Part shown: in pieces, positions 45,369 through 53,867 of the stretch
Layout of the letters: each line of letters opens with the position of its first letter
Position numbering within the stretch: the stretch's first letter is position 1
NCBI RefSeq assembly: GCF_051307045.1
Contig: NZ_CP150452.1
Coordinates: 1,798,001-1,862,000 of the forward strand
DNA: 64,000 nt
Direction of reading: 5' to 3'
Source: Dryocola sp031988645
Lineage (GTDB): Bacteria; Pseudomonadota; Gammaproteobacteria; Enterobacterales; Enterobacteriaceae
Notes under the pieces: model-generated
Seen by the model: the letters and a program-made list of their open reading frames with translations, nothing else
The model's database searches: none
Told to the model about the DNA's origin: nothing
Program-made: the position numbers and the translations under genes

Positions 45369-46760
45369 TTAGCGATGGGCGAGCTCAATCTCTTCTTCGC
45401 TGTTCAGCATCTCTTTATCGGTCTGCTTCATTAACTGGCTGGTGATGGTACCGGCGGTCATGGAGCCGCTGACGTTCAGCGCGGTACGGCCCATATCAAT
45501 TAACGGCTCGACGGAAATCAGCAGCGCCACCAGGGTAACCGGCAGGCCCATCGCCGGCAGCACAATCAGCGCGGCAAAGGTCGCGCCGCCGCCCACGCCG
45601 GCAACGCCTGCGGAACTGACCGTCACGATGCCTACGAGCGTTGCAATCCACAGCGGGTCAAGCGGGTTAATGCCGACCGTCGGCGCAACCATCACCGCCA
45701 GCATGGCCGGGTAAAGACCCGCGCAGCCGTTCTGGCCAATGGTGGCGCCGAAAGAGGCGGAGAAGCTTGCGATAGATTCCGGTACGCCAAGACGGCGGGT
45801 TTGCGCCTCCACGTTCAGCGGGATGCTTGCCGCGCTGGAACGACTGGTGAACGCGAAGGTCAGCACCGGCCATACCTTGCGGAAGTATTTCTGCGGGCTT
45901 ACGCCGTTAACGGCAAGCAACAGCGCGTGAACGCCGAACATAATCGCCAGCCCCAGGTAGGAGGCTACCACGAAGCTGCCAAGCTTGATGATGTCCTGCA
46001 GGTTGGAACTCGCCACCACTTTGGTCATCAGCGCCAGCACGCCGTAAGGCGTCAGCTGCATAACCAGACGGACCAGCTTCATCACCCAGCTTTGCAGGGT
46101 ATCGATAGCCACCAGCACGCGCTCGCCTTTCGGCGCATCGTCCTTAAGCAGCTTCAGCGCGGCGACGCCCAGGAAGGCTGCGAAGATAACCACGCTGATA
46201 ATTGAAGTTGGGTTCGCGCCGGTCAGGTCGGCAAACGGGTTTTTCGGCACGAAGGACAGGATAAGCTGCGGCACGGACAGATCCGCCACTTTGCCTGCGT
46301 AGTTGGTTTCGATGGCGCTCAGGCGCGCGGTTTCCGCGGTACCCTGCACCAGGCCTTCAGCGGTTAAGCCGAACAGGTTGGTGACCAGCACGCCGACCAG
46401 CGCCGCAATCAGCGTGGTGAACAGCAGGGTGCCGATGGTCAGGAAACTGATTTTGCCCAGCGAAGAGGCGTTGTGCAGTTTCGCCACGGCGCTAAGGATA
46501 GACACGAACACCAGCGGCATAACGATCATCTGCAGCAGCTGTACGTAGCCGTTACCGACGACGTTAAACCACTGGATCGAATCTTTAAGCACCTGGCTTT
46601 CGGCGCCGTAGACGGCGTGCAGGGCGACGCCGAACACCACGCCGACCACCAGGCCGAGCAGTACTTTCTTCGCCAGACTCCACTGTTTATGGCGGGTTTG
46701 CGCCAGCAACAGCAGCAGAACAACGAACACGATAACGTTCGCTATAAGTGGAAAATTCAT
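45369..46760 (-). CDS. tcyP: L-cystine symporter TcyP (YdjN)
   Basis: 463 residues from ATG 46760 (MNFPLIANVIVFVVLLLLL), preceded by AGGAGA; an open extension to 46844 is not conserved. DAACS (glutamate transporter homologue) fold with the serine-rich hairpin FTSRSSAASIPL and GQNGCAGLYPAMLAVM. Imports cystine using the proton or sodium gradient. Position after cedA as in E. coli. Confidence 0.95.
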   Translation of the reverse strand: MNFPLIANVIVFVVLLLLLAQTRHKQWSLAKKVLLGLVVGVVFGVALHAVYGAESQVLKDSIQWFNVVGNGYVQLLQMIVMPLVFVSILSAVAKLHNASSLGKISFLTIGTLLFTTLIAALVGVLVTNLFGLTAEGLVQGTAETARLSAIETNYAGKVADLSVPQLILSFVPKNPFADLTGANPTSIISVVIFAAFLGVAALKLLKDDAPKGERVLVAIDTLQSWVMKLVRLVMQLTPYGVLALMTKVVASSNLQDIIKLGSFVVASYLGLAIMFGVHALLLAVNGVSPQKYFRKVWPVLTFAFTSRSSAASIPLNVEAQTRRLGVPESIASFSASFGATIGQNGCAGLYPAMLAVMVAPTVGINPLDPLWIATLVGIVTVSSAGVAGVGGGATFAALIVLPAMGLPVTLVALLISVEPLIDMGRTALNVSGSMTAGTITSQLMKQTDKEMLNSEEEIELAHR

Positions 46761-46892
46761 CCCCGTATCTCCTGATTTTTTGTAAGCGGATGGGCTTACG
46801 CCCACCTTTATGCCGCAAAGCGTATCAGATGAGACGACGATCACTTATATTCAAACGGAATTGATTATTACGAAATGCACTATTTCGTCTAT

Positions 46893-47483
46893 TTATTGTT
46901 CCAGATGGTGATTTAATAATCCGTTAAAGGTGGTTTGCAGAGAATTTATCATCTGCGACGACCAGCGAACCGCACCGTTTTCGGGCAGGCCCTGCGGCAT
47001 CCACACCGCTAAACCGAACAGCGCCATGCACAGGAACCTTTCCAGCTGGTTACCTTTTTGCGGCCTGACGATGGGGAAGCGGAAGCGCCAGCGGCAGGGC
47101 CACAGCAGCGGCACGCCCGCGGGCGTTAGCATATCGGCAAGAATATGGCTCAGGTAGCCGAGCACCATGCCCTGCAATGCATCCGCGGGAATGACCCAGC
47201 TTTCCGGCACCTTCAGATAGAAAAGGGCGAGGCCGGCAAACACGGCGAACAGGCTATGGGTAAAGCCGCGGTGGCCGCAGGCGCGGGCGATGGGTTTGGA
47301 TATCCAGGGCAGGCGCTGGCCGAGAAAGGATTTGGGATGGTCGATGTCCGGCAGCAGGCAGGTCAAAATAGCAGACGGCACGATGTGCCACCAGTCGCCC
47401 TGCGCCAGCACGGGCGTGAGGTCGGCGTTTTTAGCGAATACCGCGCAGGCTACAGAAAAAAGCAGATGACCTTCCGCCGTCAT
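46893..47483 (-). CDS. ydjM: YdjM, SOS-inducible inner-membrane metal-dependent hydrolase-like protein
   Basis: 196 residues. DUF457/YbcI-YdjM family: MTAEGHLLFSVACAVFA, CLLPDIDHPKSFLGQRLPW, CGHRGFTHSLFAVFAGL and LSHILADMLTPAGVPLLWP carry the His/Asp residues of the family. Several membrane helices. In E. coli it is LexA regulated; two LexA boxes precede it here. Confidence 0.94.
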   Translation of the reverse strand: MTAEGHLLFSVACAVFAKNADLTPVLAQGDWWHIVPSAILTCLLPDIDHPKSFLGQRLPWISKPIARACGHRGFTHSLFAVFAGLALFYLKVPESWVIPADALQGMVLGYLSHILADMLTPAGVPLLWPCRWRFRFPIVRPQKGNQLERFLCMALFGLAVWMPQGLPENGAVRWSSQMINSLQTTFNGLLNHHLEQ

Positions 47484-47500
47484 GATACTACCTGGATGAG

Positions 47501-47520
47501 AACTGTCGATTCATCCAGTA
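47501..47520 (-). promoter_or_regulatory. LexA box 1 of ydjM
   Basis: AACTGTCGATTCATCCAGTA on the plus strand is TACTG-N10-CAGTT on the minus strand, 18 bases upstream of the ATG. It corresponds in sequence and position to a known E. coli ydjM box. Confidence 0.8.
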
Positions 47521-47538
47521 TAGGGTTTTTGTACAGTA
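47519..47538 (-). promoter_or_regulatory. LexA box 2 of ydjM (half-degenerate)
   Basis: TATAGGGTTTTTGTACAGTA on the plus strand. It has one perfect arm (TACTGTAC on the minus strand) and a degenerate second arm, abutting box 1. The E. coli ydjM promoter also has a strong and a degenerate box side by side. Confidence 0.65.
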
Positions 47539-47598
47539 GACGGAAGAGGTGACGCTGTAACATTTTATCACCGCCGGAAAAAACCGGTGGCAGTGCTT

Positions 47599-48360
47599 TT
47601 AGCGCGCAAGCCACCCGCCGTCAACGGCAATCGTGTGGCCGTTAATATAATCGGCTGCGCCTGAAGCAAGGAACACCGCCGCCCCCTGCAGATCCTCAGG
47701 TTTTCCCCAGCGGCCCGCGGGAATGCGGTCGAGAATTTCCTTGCTGCGCGCTTCGTCGTCACGCAGCTCCCGGGTGTTATTGGTCACCATATATCCGGGG
47801 GCGATAGCGTTAACGTTAATGTTGTACTGCGCCCATTCGTTAGCAAGCAGCCGCGTTACGCCCAGCACCGCGCTTTTCGATGCGGTATAGGACGGGACGC
47901 GGATACCCCCCTGGAACGAAAGCATCGAGGCAATGTTAATAATCTTGCCGCCGCCGCCTTGTTTTATGAACTGCTTTGCCACGGCCTGCGACAGGAAGAA
48001 CAGGGATTTGATATTCAGGTTCATGACGTCGTCCCAGTCCTTTTCGCTGAACTGCAGGGCGTCTTCACGGCGAATCGTCCCGGCGTTATTCACCAGGATG
48101 TCGATTTTCCCCATGCGCGCCACGGCTTCTGCGACGAGGCCGGGAATAATATCCGCCTGGCTCAGGTCCGCCTGAATGGCGGTGAAACGGCGCCCGAGCG
48201 TCAGGACCTTTTCCGCGGTGTCGTGCGGAATTTTGCGATTCACGCCGATAATGTCGCACCCGGCTTCGGCAAGGCCGAGGGTCATTCCCTGGCCAAGCCC
48301 GGTGTCGCATCCGGTGACCAGGGCAACTTTGCCCTGCAAATTAAAAGCGTTGAGAATCAT
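47599..48360 (-). CDS. kduD: 2-dehydro-3-deoxy-D-gluconate 5-dehydrogenase
   Basis: 253 residues. Classical SDR: TGCDTGLGQGMTLGLAEAG (NAD binding), LVNNAGTIRREDA, catalytic Ser in IINIASMLSFQGG and YTASKSAVLGVTR (YxxxK). C-terminus SGAADYINGHTIAVDGGWLAR matches KduD. Interconverts 2,5-diketo-3-deoxygluconate and 2-keto-3-deoxygluconate in pectin and hexuronate degradation. No kduI or other pectin gene is adjacent, so it is an orphan copy. It is absent from this position in E. coli. Confidence 0.88.
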   Translation of the reverse strand: MILNAFNLQGKVALVTGCDTGLGQGMTLGLAEAGCDIIGVNRKIPHDTAEKVLTLGRRFTAIQADLSQADIIPGLVAEAVARMGKIDILVNNAGTIRREDALQFSEKDWDDVMNLNIKSLFFLSQAVAKQFIKQGGGGKIINIASMLSFQGGIRVPSYTASKSAVLGVTRLLANEWAQYNINVNAIAPGYMVTNNTRELRDDEARSKEILDRIPAGRWGKPEDLQGAAVFLASGAADYINGHTIAVDGGWLAR

Positions 48361-48439
48361 AGCTACCCCGTGGACGTTAAGCGCGCGCGGCGCGTGTTCC
48401 TTTAAGATAGGTAGCCCTAAGCAGAATTACAAATATTTC

Positions 48440-48454
48440 TGAAATGGCGTTTCA
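48440..48454 (-). promoter_or_regulatory. KdgR-like operator upstream of kduD
   Basis: TGAAATGGCGTTTCA has perfect TGAAA / TTTCA arms with the 5-base spacing of KdgR sites, 80 bases upstream of the kduD start. AT-rich flanks extend the symmetry (ATATT on both sides). Confidence 0.6.
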
Positions 48455-48507
48455 ATATTTGGACGAGGCGGAGGTTTTGGCACGGGCGGAACGCTCCGCC
48501 CGTCGGA

Positions 48508-49176
48508 TCAGCCAAGCAGATCGCTTGCCGTAAGGGCAAGCAGCGATTCAAGCTGCACATTGGCCAGGCACCAGCGCGGATCGCCACGGTTTTCTTCCGC
48601 CGGCACCACGATGGAGCGCATGCGAGCGGCCCTGGTGGCGATCATCCCGTTGACCGAATCTTCAAGCGTTACGCACGTCAAAGGATCGACGCCGAGCTTC
48701 GCGGCGGCATCAAGGTAAACCTGCGGGTGAGGCTTGCTGTAGGGCAGATGTTCCGCCGAGGCGAGGGCGTCAAAGTGCTCGCGCAAATCAAACATTTCCA
48801 GCACGCGTTCAAGCATGGGTAAAGGCGAGGCGGATGCCAGGCCAACTTTAAGCCCCTGAGCTTTACACAGCGCAATAGCTTCACGCACGCCCGGCAATAG
48901 CGGGCGGCGTTCTTCCACAAGGCTGATGGCGCGCGTAATAATGCGTTGGGTCACTTCCGCAACGGTCGGGCCGTTCCATGGCTGCTGGGCAAACCACAGA
49001 TCGACGACCAGATCGATGCGCAGCCCGAGCGTATCGGGCAGCTCGTTGCGGCGCGTGATATCAACGCCGATGCCGGCCATCACCTCCAGCTCCGCCTCGT
49101 CCCACAACGGCTCGGAATCAATCAGTAAGCCATCCATATCAAAAATCGCAGCTAAAACCTGGCGCGTGTCGGCCAT
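48508..49176 (-). CDS. hxpB: hexitol/2-deoxyglucose-6-phosphate phosphatase YniC
   Basis: 222 residues, HAD superfamily. Motif I AIFDMDGLLIDSEPLWDEAE, motif II LASASPLPML, motif III lysine in PYSKPHPQVYL, motif IV VTLEDSVNGMIATRAA. E. coli YniC acts on 2-deoxyglucose-6-phosphate and hexitol phosphates. Next to yniB as in E. coli. Confidence 0.93.
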   Translation of the reverse strand: MADTRQVLAAIFDMDGLLIDSEPLWDEAELEVMAGIGVDITRRNELPDTLGLRIDLVVDLWFAQQPWNGPTVAEVTQRIITRAISLVEERRPLLPGVREAIALCKAQGLKVGLASASPLPMLERVLEMFDLREHFDALASAEHLPYSKPHPQVYLDAAAKLGVDPLTCVTLEDSVNGMIATRAARMRSIVVPAEENRGDPRWCLANVQLESLLALTASDLLG

Positions 49177-49342
49177 ATCCGGACTCCTGTCAGCGTTTAT
49201 TTTAAAAAGTCGCTCTTATCAATAGCGGGAAAAGCCGCCGGTTGCCACCGCTTTATGAATTTCGCCCGCAAAGCTCAGGCGAAATGGCGTGAGACAAGGT
49301 AGACTTTGTGCAGGTAAATTACGTCTAAACCAAGGGGAAAGA

Positions 49343-49879
49343 ATGACGTATCAACAAGCTGGACGCATTGCTGTACTAAAACGCGTGGCCGGTTGGGTGA
49401 TTTTCATCCCGGCCGTGATTTCAACGTTAATTTCACTGCTGAAATTCATGTATGAACACAGTGAAAAACAGCCGGGCATCAATGCCGTCATGCTGGATTT
49501 CTCACATGTGATGATTGAGATGATGCGTTTTAATACGCCATTCCTTAATTTCTTCTGGTACAACTCGCCGCAGCCGGACTTTCACCAGCAGCCGAACGTG
49601 CTGTTCTGGATTATCTACGCGCTGATTTTCGTCGCGCTTGCGCTGCAGGCTTCGGGCGCGCGCATGAGCCGCCAGGCGAAATTCCTGCGCGAAGGGGTGG
49701 AGGATCAGCTGATTCTGGAGCAGGCGAAAGGGGCGGAAGGGCTCACCCGAGCGCAGCTTGATGCCAGAATCGTGGTGCCTCGCCATACTATTTTGCTGCA
49801 GATATTCCCTTTGTACGTTCTGCCGGTGATTGTGATTATTGCGGGCTACTTCTTTTTCTCGCTGCTCGGCTTTATTTAA
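49343..49879 (+). CDS. yniB: YniB inner-membrane protein
   Basis: 178 residues from ATG 49343 after AAGGGGAAA. Three hydrophobic segments (VAGWVIFIPAVISTLISLL; VLFWIIYALIFVALAL; ILLQIFPLYVLPVIVIIAGY). Length and position match E. coli YniB. Function unknown. Confidence 0.9.
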   Translation: MTYQQAGRIAVLKRVAGWVIFIPAVISTLISLLKFMYEHSEKQPGINAVMLDFSHVMIEMMRFNTPFLNFFWYNSPQPDFHQQPNVLFWIIYALIFVALALQASGARMSRQAKFLREGVEDQLILEQAKGAEGLTRAQLDARIVVPRHTILLQIFPLYVLPVIVIIAGYFFFSLLGFI

Positions 49880-49884
49880 CAGAA

Positions 49885-49908
49885 AGCCACTCCTGTTCAG
49901 GAGTGGCT
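49885..49908. terminator. hairpin between convergent yniB and yniA
   Basis: AGCCACTCCTG / CAGGAGTGGCT inverted repeat. The T tract is weak on both strands, so it could be a bidirectional terminator or simply a transcript-end hairpin. Confidence 0.65.
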
Positions 49909-49925
49909 CAATTTAAACCGCGAAC

Positions 49926-50786
49926 TCAGGCGGCCAGCACGCGCTCCAGCGCTTTTTGCGCGTTGACCAGATGCTGTCCGCCGAACAAAATGGCGCGGTT
50001 TAACAGCGTATAGAGCTGATAGATTGGCTGGCGCTGCAGAAAACCGGCGGGAAGAGGGGAAACAGACTGGTAGCCATCGTAAATTTGCGGAGGCTGGTCG
50101 CTGTGCAGAGGCAGCATTGCCAGATCGCATTCTCTGTCGCCCCAGTAGCAGGCGGGATCGTAAATAAAGGGTCCGTCAGGCCCCAGCGCGCAGTTACCCG
50201 ACCATAAATCGCCGTGCAGCAACGACGCCTGCGGCTGGTGCGAGGCAAGGGATTGATGAACAAAATCGACAATCATGTCTATATCGCCCAGCTGAATCCC
50301 TTTCTCCGCCGCCATTTCCAGCTGCCAGCCGATACGCTGTTCGGCAAAGAACGTCGACCAGCGGCGCTGCCAGGCGTTTGGCTGAGGGGTGGTGGAAAGG
50401 TCGTTGTCGAAATCGAGCCCGAACTGGGGCTGATCGCTCCACTGGTGCAAACGCGCCAGCTGCTGGCCCAGCAGGAAAGCGTTGTGCGCATCAAGCGGTT
50501 TAGCCGGCAGAAACTCAAGCAGCAGGAAGCTGTAATCCCGATCGCTGCCTACCGCCCAGACTTGGGGGACCCGTACGGTTTTGCTGCGGGAAAGCAGCTC
50601 AAGCTGGTCGGCCTCGGCGGTAAAGATGGGCAGCATCTCCCGACTGTCGCTTTTGACGAAAATCTCGTGACCTGCATAACGCAGCCGCCACGCCGCGTGG
50701 ATCTCCCCGCCGGGAAGCTCGGTGCGTTGTTCAATTTCAGCCTCTCCCAGCTGCTCACTTAACAGACGACTGATGGCTTGCCACAT
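49926..50786 (-). CDS. yniA: YniA, fructosamine/ketosamine kinase family
   Basis: 286 residues from ATG 50786 (MWQAISRLLSEQLGEAEIE), identical in length to E. coli YniA; the frame extends upstream without conservation. Fructosamine-3-kinase/APH fold: kinase catalytic loop LLHGDLWSGNCALG and metal-binding DPACYWGDRECDLAM. Probable repair of glycated proteins or small sugar-amine adducts; substrate inferred from family. Confidence 0.93.
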   Translation of the reverse strand: MWQAISRLLSEQLGEAEIEQRTELPGGEIHAAWRLRYAGHEIFVKSDSREMLPIFTAEADQLELLSRSKTVRVPQVWAVGSDRDYSFLLLEFLPAKPLDAHNAFLLGQQLARLHQWSDQPQFGLDFDNDLSTTPQPNAWQRRWSTFFAEQRIGWQLEMAAEKGIQLGDIDMIVDFVHQSLASHQPQASLLHGDLWSGNCALGPDGPFIYDPACYWGDRECDLAMLPLHSDQPPQIYDGYQSVSPLPAGFLQRQPIYQLYTLLNRAILFGGQHLVNAQKALERVLAA

Positions 50787-50888
50787 GATATTTCCCCCCA
50801 GTTGCTCTGGTAGATCATTAGCTTGCACTTATAACCGGGTAAAAAACAGGAACCAACGCACATCCCGGCCAGGAATTGAAATGATTTG

Positions 50889-51179
50889 TCACCGCGGTGA
50901 CTTTTCCCACTGCTCCCAGGTCGTGACGGCGACTTCCGGCTCGGCGCCAAGGGCAACCTGCCCAAGCCCTTTTGCCAGCTCGGCCACTTCCTGTTCGTCC
51001 AGCGCGCTTATCAGGCCAAAAGTATTGGTGCCCAGCTCGTGAACTTTCCCTTCGTCATCGCTCATCGTGAGCAAAAAACCGCCGCGAGTCAGGGAGTTAT
51101 TAAGTTCATTGATATCGGTCAGGCCCGCCTCTTTATATTTAACGGTGATGACATAGCGCACAATGTCTCCGTTACTCAT
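50889..51179 (-). CDS. ydiZ: YdiZ, small uncharacterised protein
   Basis: 96 residues, same length as E. coli YdiZ: MSNGDIVRYVITVKYKEAGL, with LTRGGFLLTMSDDEGKVHEL. No signal peptide or membrane segment, and the function is unknown. It sits just downstream of pfkB's neighbour position, as in E. coli. Confidence 0.88.
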   Translation of the reverse strand: MSNGDIVRYVITVKYKEAGLTDINELNNSLTRGGFLLTMSDDEGKVHELGTNTFGLISALDEQEVAELAKGLGQVALGAEPEVAVTTWEQWEKSPR

Positions 51180-51267
51180 GGTTCACCTCATTGTTATCCC
51201 AAAGGTTTTAGCATAGTTCATCTGCCTGAAATGGCGACTTTTAGCCCGGCGGGATAAGAAAGCGAAA

Positions 51268-51290
51268 GGGCCCTCGCGAGGAGGGCGGAG
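51268..51290 (-). terminator. possible terminator of pfkB
   Basis: Minus-strand stem GCCCTC / GAGGGC with CTCGC loop followed by CCTTTCGCTTTCTT; the T tract is imperfect. Confidence 0.55.
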
Positions 51291-51291
51291 T

Positions 51292-52221
51292 TTAGCTGCG
51301 CAGGTAATCGTAAATTTTATGCGTATTCTCCCGCGAGCACAGGCGGGTGCCCTGATTCAGCGTCGCGGCGCTGCCGGCGGCAACGCCAAATCGCACCATA
51401 TCCAATAAAGGCGCATCTTCGGCGAGTTTTAAGGTCATCGCCCCGACCATGCTGTCGCCGGCGCCTACGGTGCTCTGGCTTTTTACCGGCGGAGGGACCA
51501 CCTGCACGCAACCGCTGGCATCCACGCCCAAAGCGCCCTGCGGGCCGAGAGAGACGACGACGCGGCGCGCTTTTCCGCTCTCTACTATCTCCTGTGCGGC
51601 CTGACGCACGTCGTCAGGCTGGGTGAGATCGCGATTAACCAGCGCGCTGAGCTCTTTCTGGTTAGGTTTGATGAGCTCGATATTGCCGATATTAAGGGTG
51701 GCTTTTAACGCCTCGCCGGAGGTGTCAATAATGCAGCGGATGCCGGCCTTTTGCGCCGCTTTTACCAGCGAACAAAGCTTTGAGACGTCAATGCCCGGCG
51801 GCAGGCTGCCGCTGATAACCAAAATAGAGCCCGGCTCGATGGCCAGCACTTTTTCTTCAAGGCGGCGGAATTCATCATCGCTGAGCGTGGCGCCAGGCAT
51901 CACAAAGCGGTACTGCTCGCCGGTAGATTCGGTATGTACATGCAGGTTTTGACGCGTCCAGTCATGGGTTTCAACGGTATCTATCGCAACTTTTTCATCA
52001 AGCAGCAGGGCGCAGAGATGTTCGCCCGTGGCGCCGCCCGCGGGAAAAATAGCGATAGCCTTTCCGCCAAGGTGCGAAATAGCGCGTGCGACGTTAATGC
52101 CGCCGCCGCCGGGTTCGAATACCGGCGCCGTGCAGCGTAATTTACCTTCCGGATAAATCTGTGGCGTCAGGGTGGCGCTGTCGAGAGAGGGAGCGAGCGT
52201 GAGCGTATAGATACTGGCCAT
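51292..52221 (-). CDS. pfkB: 6-phosphofructokinase II
   Basis: 309 residues, the E. coli PfkB length. Ribokinase (PfkB) family: signature 1 GGGGINVARAISHLGGKAIAI and signature 2 STVGAGDSMVGAMTLKLAEDA with the catalytic aspartate. Minor phosphofructokinase of glycolysis. Flanked by ydiZ and ydiY as in E. coli. Confidence 0.96.
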   Translation of the reverse strand: MASIYTLTLAPSLDSATLTPQIYPEGKLRCTAPVFEPGGGGINVARAISHLGGKAIAIFPAGGATGEHLCALLLDEKVAIDTVETHDWTRQNLHVHTESTGEQYRFVMPGATLSDDEFRRLEEKVLAIEPGSILVISGSLPPGIDVSKLCSLVKAAQKAGIRCIIDTSGEALKATLNIGNIELIKPNQKELSALVNRDLTQPDDVRQAAQEIVESGKARRVVVSLGPQGALGVDASGCVQVVPPPVKSQSTVGAGDSMVGAMTLKLAEDAPLLDMVRFGVAAGSAATLNQGTRLCSRENTHKIYDYLRS

Positions 52222-52508
52222 GAATCCTCCTTTTTAATGAATAGTTAGAGCTTAGCACCATTCAGACAGAAGGATTTTTTAATAACCCCATGATTTTTCA
52301 ATTGATTGCTAAAAAGCAAGCGCTGGCTATATATATGAAAATAAAGATGTTTTGAGAGGCTTCTTATTCAAAAAATGAAATAAGAATCCATTGCTATGTT
52401 ATTCTGGCTTTTTTATAATTTGTAACCTTTCCTGGGAGATAAAGATTTGATCCTCAGGGAAGATTCCGGAACCTTGGTGGTTTCTTTTTTTGTCGTACGG
52501 ATTAATAA

Positions 52509-53267
52509 ATGAAGCTTGTTAAGACAGTACCGGCTGCAATTTTGCTGACCGGAAGTGCGCTATTGAGTCACTTTGCAGTTGCAGATACTACGGTTTTCAC
52601 TGTCATGGATGACCCAAGCACCGCGAAAAAACCTTTTGAAGGCAATCTCAACGCGGGCTATCTCGCCCAGTCCGGCAATACCAAAAGTTCTACGCTGACC
52701 GCTAATACCAATATGACCTGGTATAGCACCTCCACCGCGTGGTCCATTTGGGGTAACGCCAACAATACCTCTTCTAACGACGAGCGCTCTTCAGAGACTT
52801 ACTCTGCCGGCGGCCGTAGTCGTTATAACATGACGGACAGCGACTACCTGTTTGGGCAGGCAAGCTGGTTAACCGACCGCTTTAACGGTTATCAGGCGCG
52901 CGACATACTGACCGCAGGTTACGGTCGTCAGTTCTTAAGCGGCCCGGTGCACAGCTTCCGTCTTGAATTCGGTCCGGGCGTTCGTTACGACGAGTATACC
53001 GATGGCGGTCATGAAACCCAGGCTCTGGGCTATGCCTCCGGCATCTATAACTGGCAGCTGACGGATAACGCGAAGTTTATCCAGGGCGTTTCCGTGCTGG
53101 GTAGCGAAGATACAACGGTGAACTCGGAAACCGGTCTTGAAGTCGCCATCAACGCGCACTTCGGGCTGAAGGTGGCTTATAACGTGACCTGGAACTCCAA
53201 CCCACCGGATTCCGCTCCTGAGCATACTGACAGAAAAACCGCGATTACCCTCGGTTATAAAATGTAA
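52509..53267 (+). CDS. ydiY: YdiY, DUF481 outer-membrane barrel protein
   Basis: 252 residues. Signal peptide PAAILLTGSALLSHFAVA, then DUF481 repeats: NAGYLAQSGNTKSSTL, AGYGRQFLSGP, LEFGPGVRYDEYTDGG, ending TAITLGYKM with the aromatic-rich barrel terminus. An acid-inducible outer-membrane protein in E. coli; the molecular function is unknown. The 287 bases upstream contain no gene. Confidence 0.9.
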   Translation: MKLVKTVPAAILLTGSALLSHFAVADTTVFTVMDDPSTAKKPFEGNLNAGYLAQSGNTKSSTLTANTNMTWYSTSTAWSIWGNANNTSSNDERSSETYSAGGRSRYNMTDSDYLFGQASWLTDRFNGYQARDILTAGYGRQFLSGPVHSFRLEFGPGVRYDEYTDGGHETQALGYASGIYNWQLTDNAKFIQGVSVLGSEDTTVNSETGLEVAINAHFGLKVAYNVTWNSNPPDSAPEHTDRKTAITLGYKM

Positions 53268-53273
53268 TTTTCG

Positions 53274-53300
53274 AGCCGGGCCTGGTCCCGGCTTAATTTT
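53274..53300 (+). terminator. terminator of ydiY
   Basis: Stem AGCCGGG / CCCGGCT, 6-base loop, then TAATTTT. Confidence 0.75.
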
Positions 53301-53401
53301 AATGCGGCAACAGCGGTTATTTTTATCGGCTCTTTCATCTTATTTAAAATAAGATTAACCCTCTTTTATAATGGCTGCGGTAAAAGCCGCTTTGTATGCC
53401 G

Positions 53402-53557
53402 TTATGAGAAATGCATGGCAAGTAAAATAATCAAAATAGTCACCGCGGCAACGGCGACCAGCACCAACGGGTGCTTGCTCAGCCAGGCATTCCAGCGCGC
53501 TTCCTGACCGCCGACAGCCTGCTTATGGCGTTCATAAGACTCATCAAAAAGATCCAT
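53402..53557 (-). CDS. small single-span membrane protein, 51 residues
   Basis: ATG 53557 follows CAGGGAAA at proper spacing; an in-frame extension to 53599 lacks one. Sequence MDLFDESYERHKQAVGGQEA has a charged N-terminal half, then a C-terminal membrane helix (PLVLVAVAAVTILIILLAM). I do not recognise a named family. It sits antisense to its neighbours between ydiY and thrS. The charged-helix plus tail-anchor layout suggests a real small membrane protein. Confidence 0.6.
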   Translation of the reverse strand: MDLFDESYERHKQAVGGQEARWNAWLSKHPLVLVAVAAVTILIILLAMHFS

Positions 53558-53867
53558 TAAATTTCCCTGCTGGTGGTAAACATAAAACGGGTAAGGCAAG
53601 CGAAAATATCACCGTTATGCCCCTCTGTCACATAAGACTGTTTATTGGCCTGCAGGCCTGAAAGAAACGTTTGTCTCCTTTATCCCTCCATCAATGACGT
53701 GTACTATTGCCGGGTGTAATCAGCAGGCGGATGCGGGTACGGCGAGTATTAAGTACACAGTTTGCAGAGTGAAGCATTCAACCCATCCCAACCGGCTGGT
53801 TTATTTAACCTCTATAAAATTGCATGTGATCTTACGTGTGGGTCACCACTGCAAATAAGGACTTATA
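53558..53867 (+). promoter_or_regulatory. thrS promoter and translational operator region
   Basis: 310 bases without a gene. The last 45 bases (TGATCTTACGTGTGGGTCACC near 53826, then CACTGCAAATAAGGA) closely resemble the E. coli thrS operator as I recall it, where threonyl-tRNA synthetase binds tRNA-Thr-like stems and blocks its own translation. CGTG stands in the anticodon-like loop. Upstream operator domains are likely at 53700-53800 but are not resolved by eye. Confidence 0.65.
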
